7,580 nucleotides of DNA from Actinomycetes bacterium. GTDB taxonomy: Bacteria > Actinomycetota > Actinomycetes > Propionibacteriales > Nocardioidaceae. The notes beneath the pieces are model-generated. The model saw nothing but the letters and a program-made list of their open reading frames with translations, had not been told where the DNA came from and did no database searches. Positions 6,025 through 7,580 of this stretch are shown one piece after another. How positions within the stretch are numbered: the first letter of the stretch is position 1; each line of letters begins with the position of its first letter. The stretch is from the NCBI GenBank assembly GCA_023396115.1, contig JAEWXC010000077.1, forward strand, positions 1 through 7,580. Direction: 5' to 3'. The position numbers were made by a program, and so were the translations under genes.

Positions 6025-7580
<1,556 letters not shown>

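Overview
The window is very GC-rich and reads as the chromosome of an actinobacterium (Actinomycetota), most likely a Nocardioides- or Streptomyces-like lineage. The reasons are codon third positions that are almost all G or C, frequent GTG starts, and a conserved housekeeping neighbourhood: pmt divergent from rsmI, followed by tatD and rpfB. The same genes lie close together in Mycobacterium tuberculosis (Rv1002c, Rv1003, Rv1008, Rv1009). The exact genus cannot be fixed from the sequence.

Layout. Positions 1-85 are almost pure G/C and look like low-complexity or artefactual sequence. An rpfB gene (cell-wall lytic resuscitation-promoting factor) lies on the minus strand at 86-1192. The 1193-1930 interval holds the rpfB leader, with several inverted repeats and a possible promoter, and then two coding-like remnants on opposite strands. 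tatD (1931-2818) and rsmI (2815-3663) form a minus-strand operon joined by an ATGA overlap. Only 18 bases separate rsmI from the divergent plus-strand pmt (3682-5340), which may be transcribed as a leaderless mRNA. A perfect 16-bp hairpin (5354-5388) separates pmt from a convergent gene for a small secreted protein of unknown function (5401-5916), whose start may be displaced by a one-base deletion.

The right end is a junction with a mobile element. A plus-strand tRNA-Ala(CGC) gene (6056-6128) is followed at once by a minus-strand large serine recombinase gene (6025-7580, N-terminus beyond the window). Its reading frame runs antisense through the whole tRNA gene. This is best explained as one end of an integrated element that uses the tRNA-Ala 3' part as its attachment site. 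The cargo of the element lies to the right, outside the window.

Functionally, the left part is cell-envelope and ribosome housekeeping: protein O-mannosylation (Pmt), 16S rRNA methylation (RsmI), a metal-dependent nuclease (TatD) and peptidoglycan cleavage (RpfB). I see no clearly new multi-gene system. The most interesting points are the tRNA/recombinase junction, the leaderless divergent promoter, the structured rpfB leader and the two apparent frameshifts.
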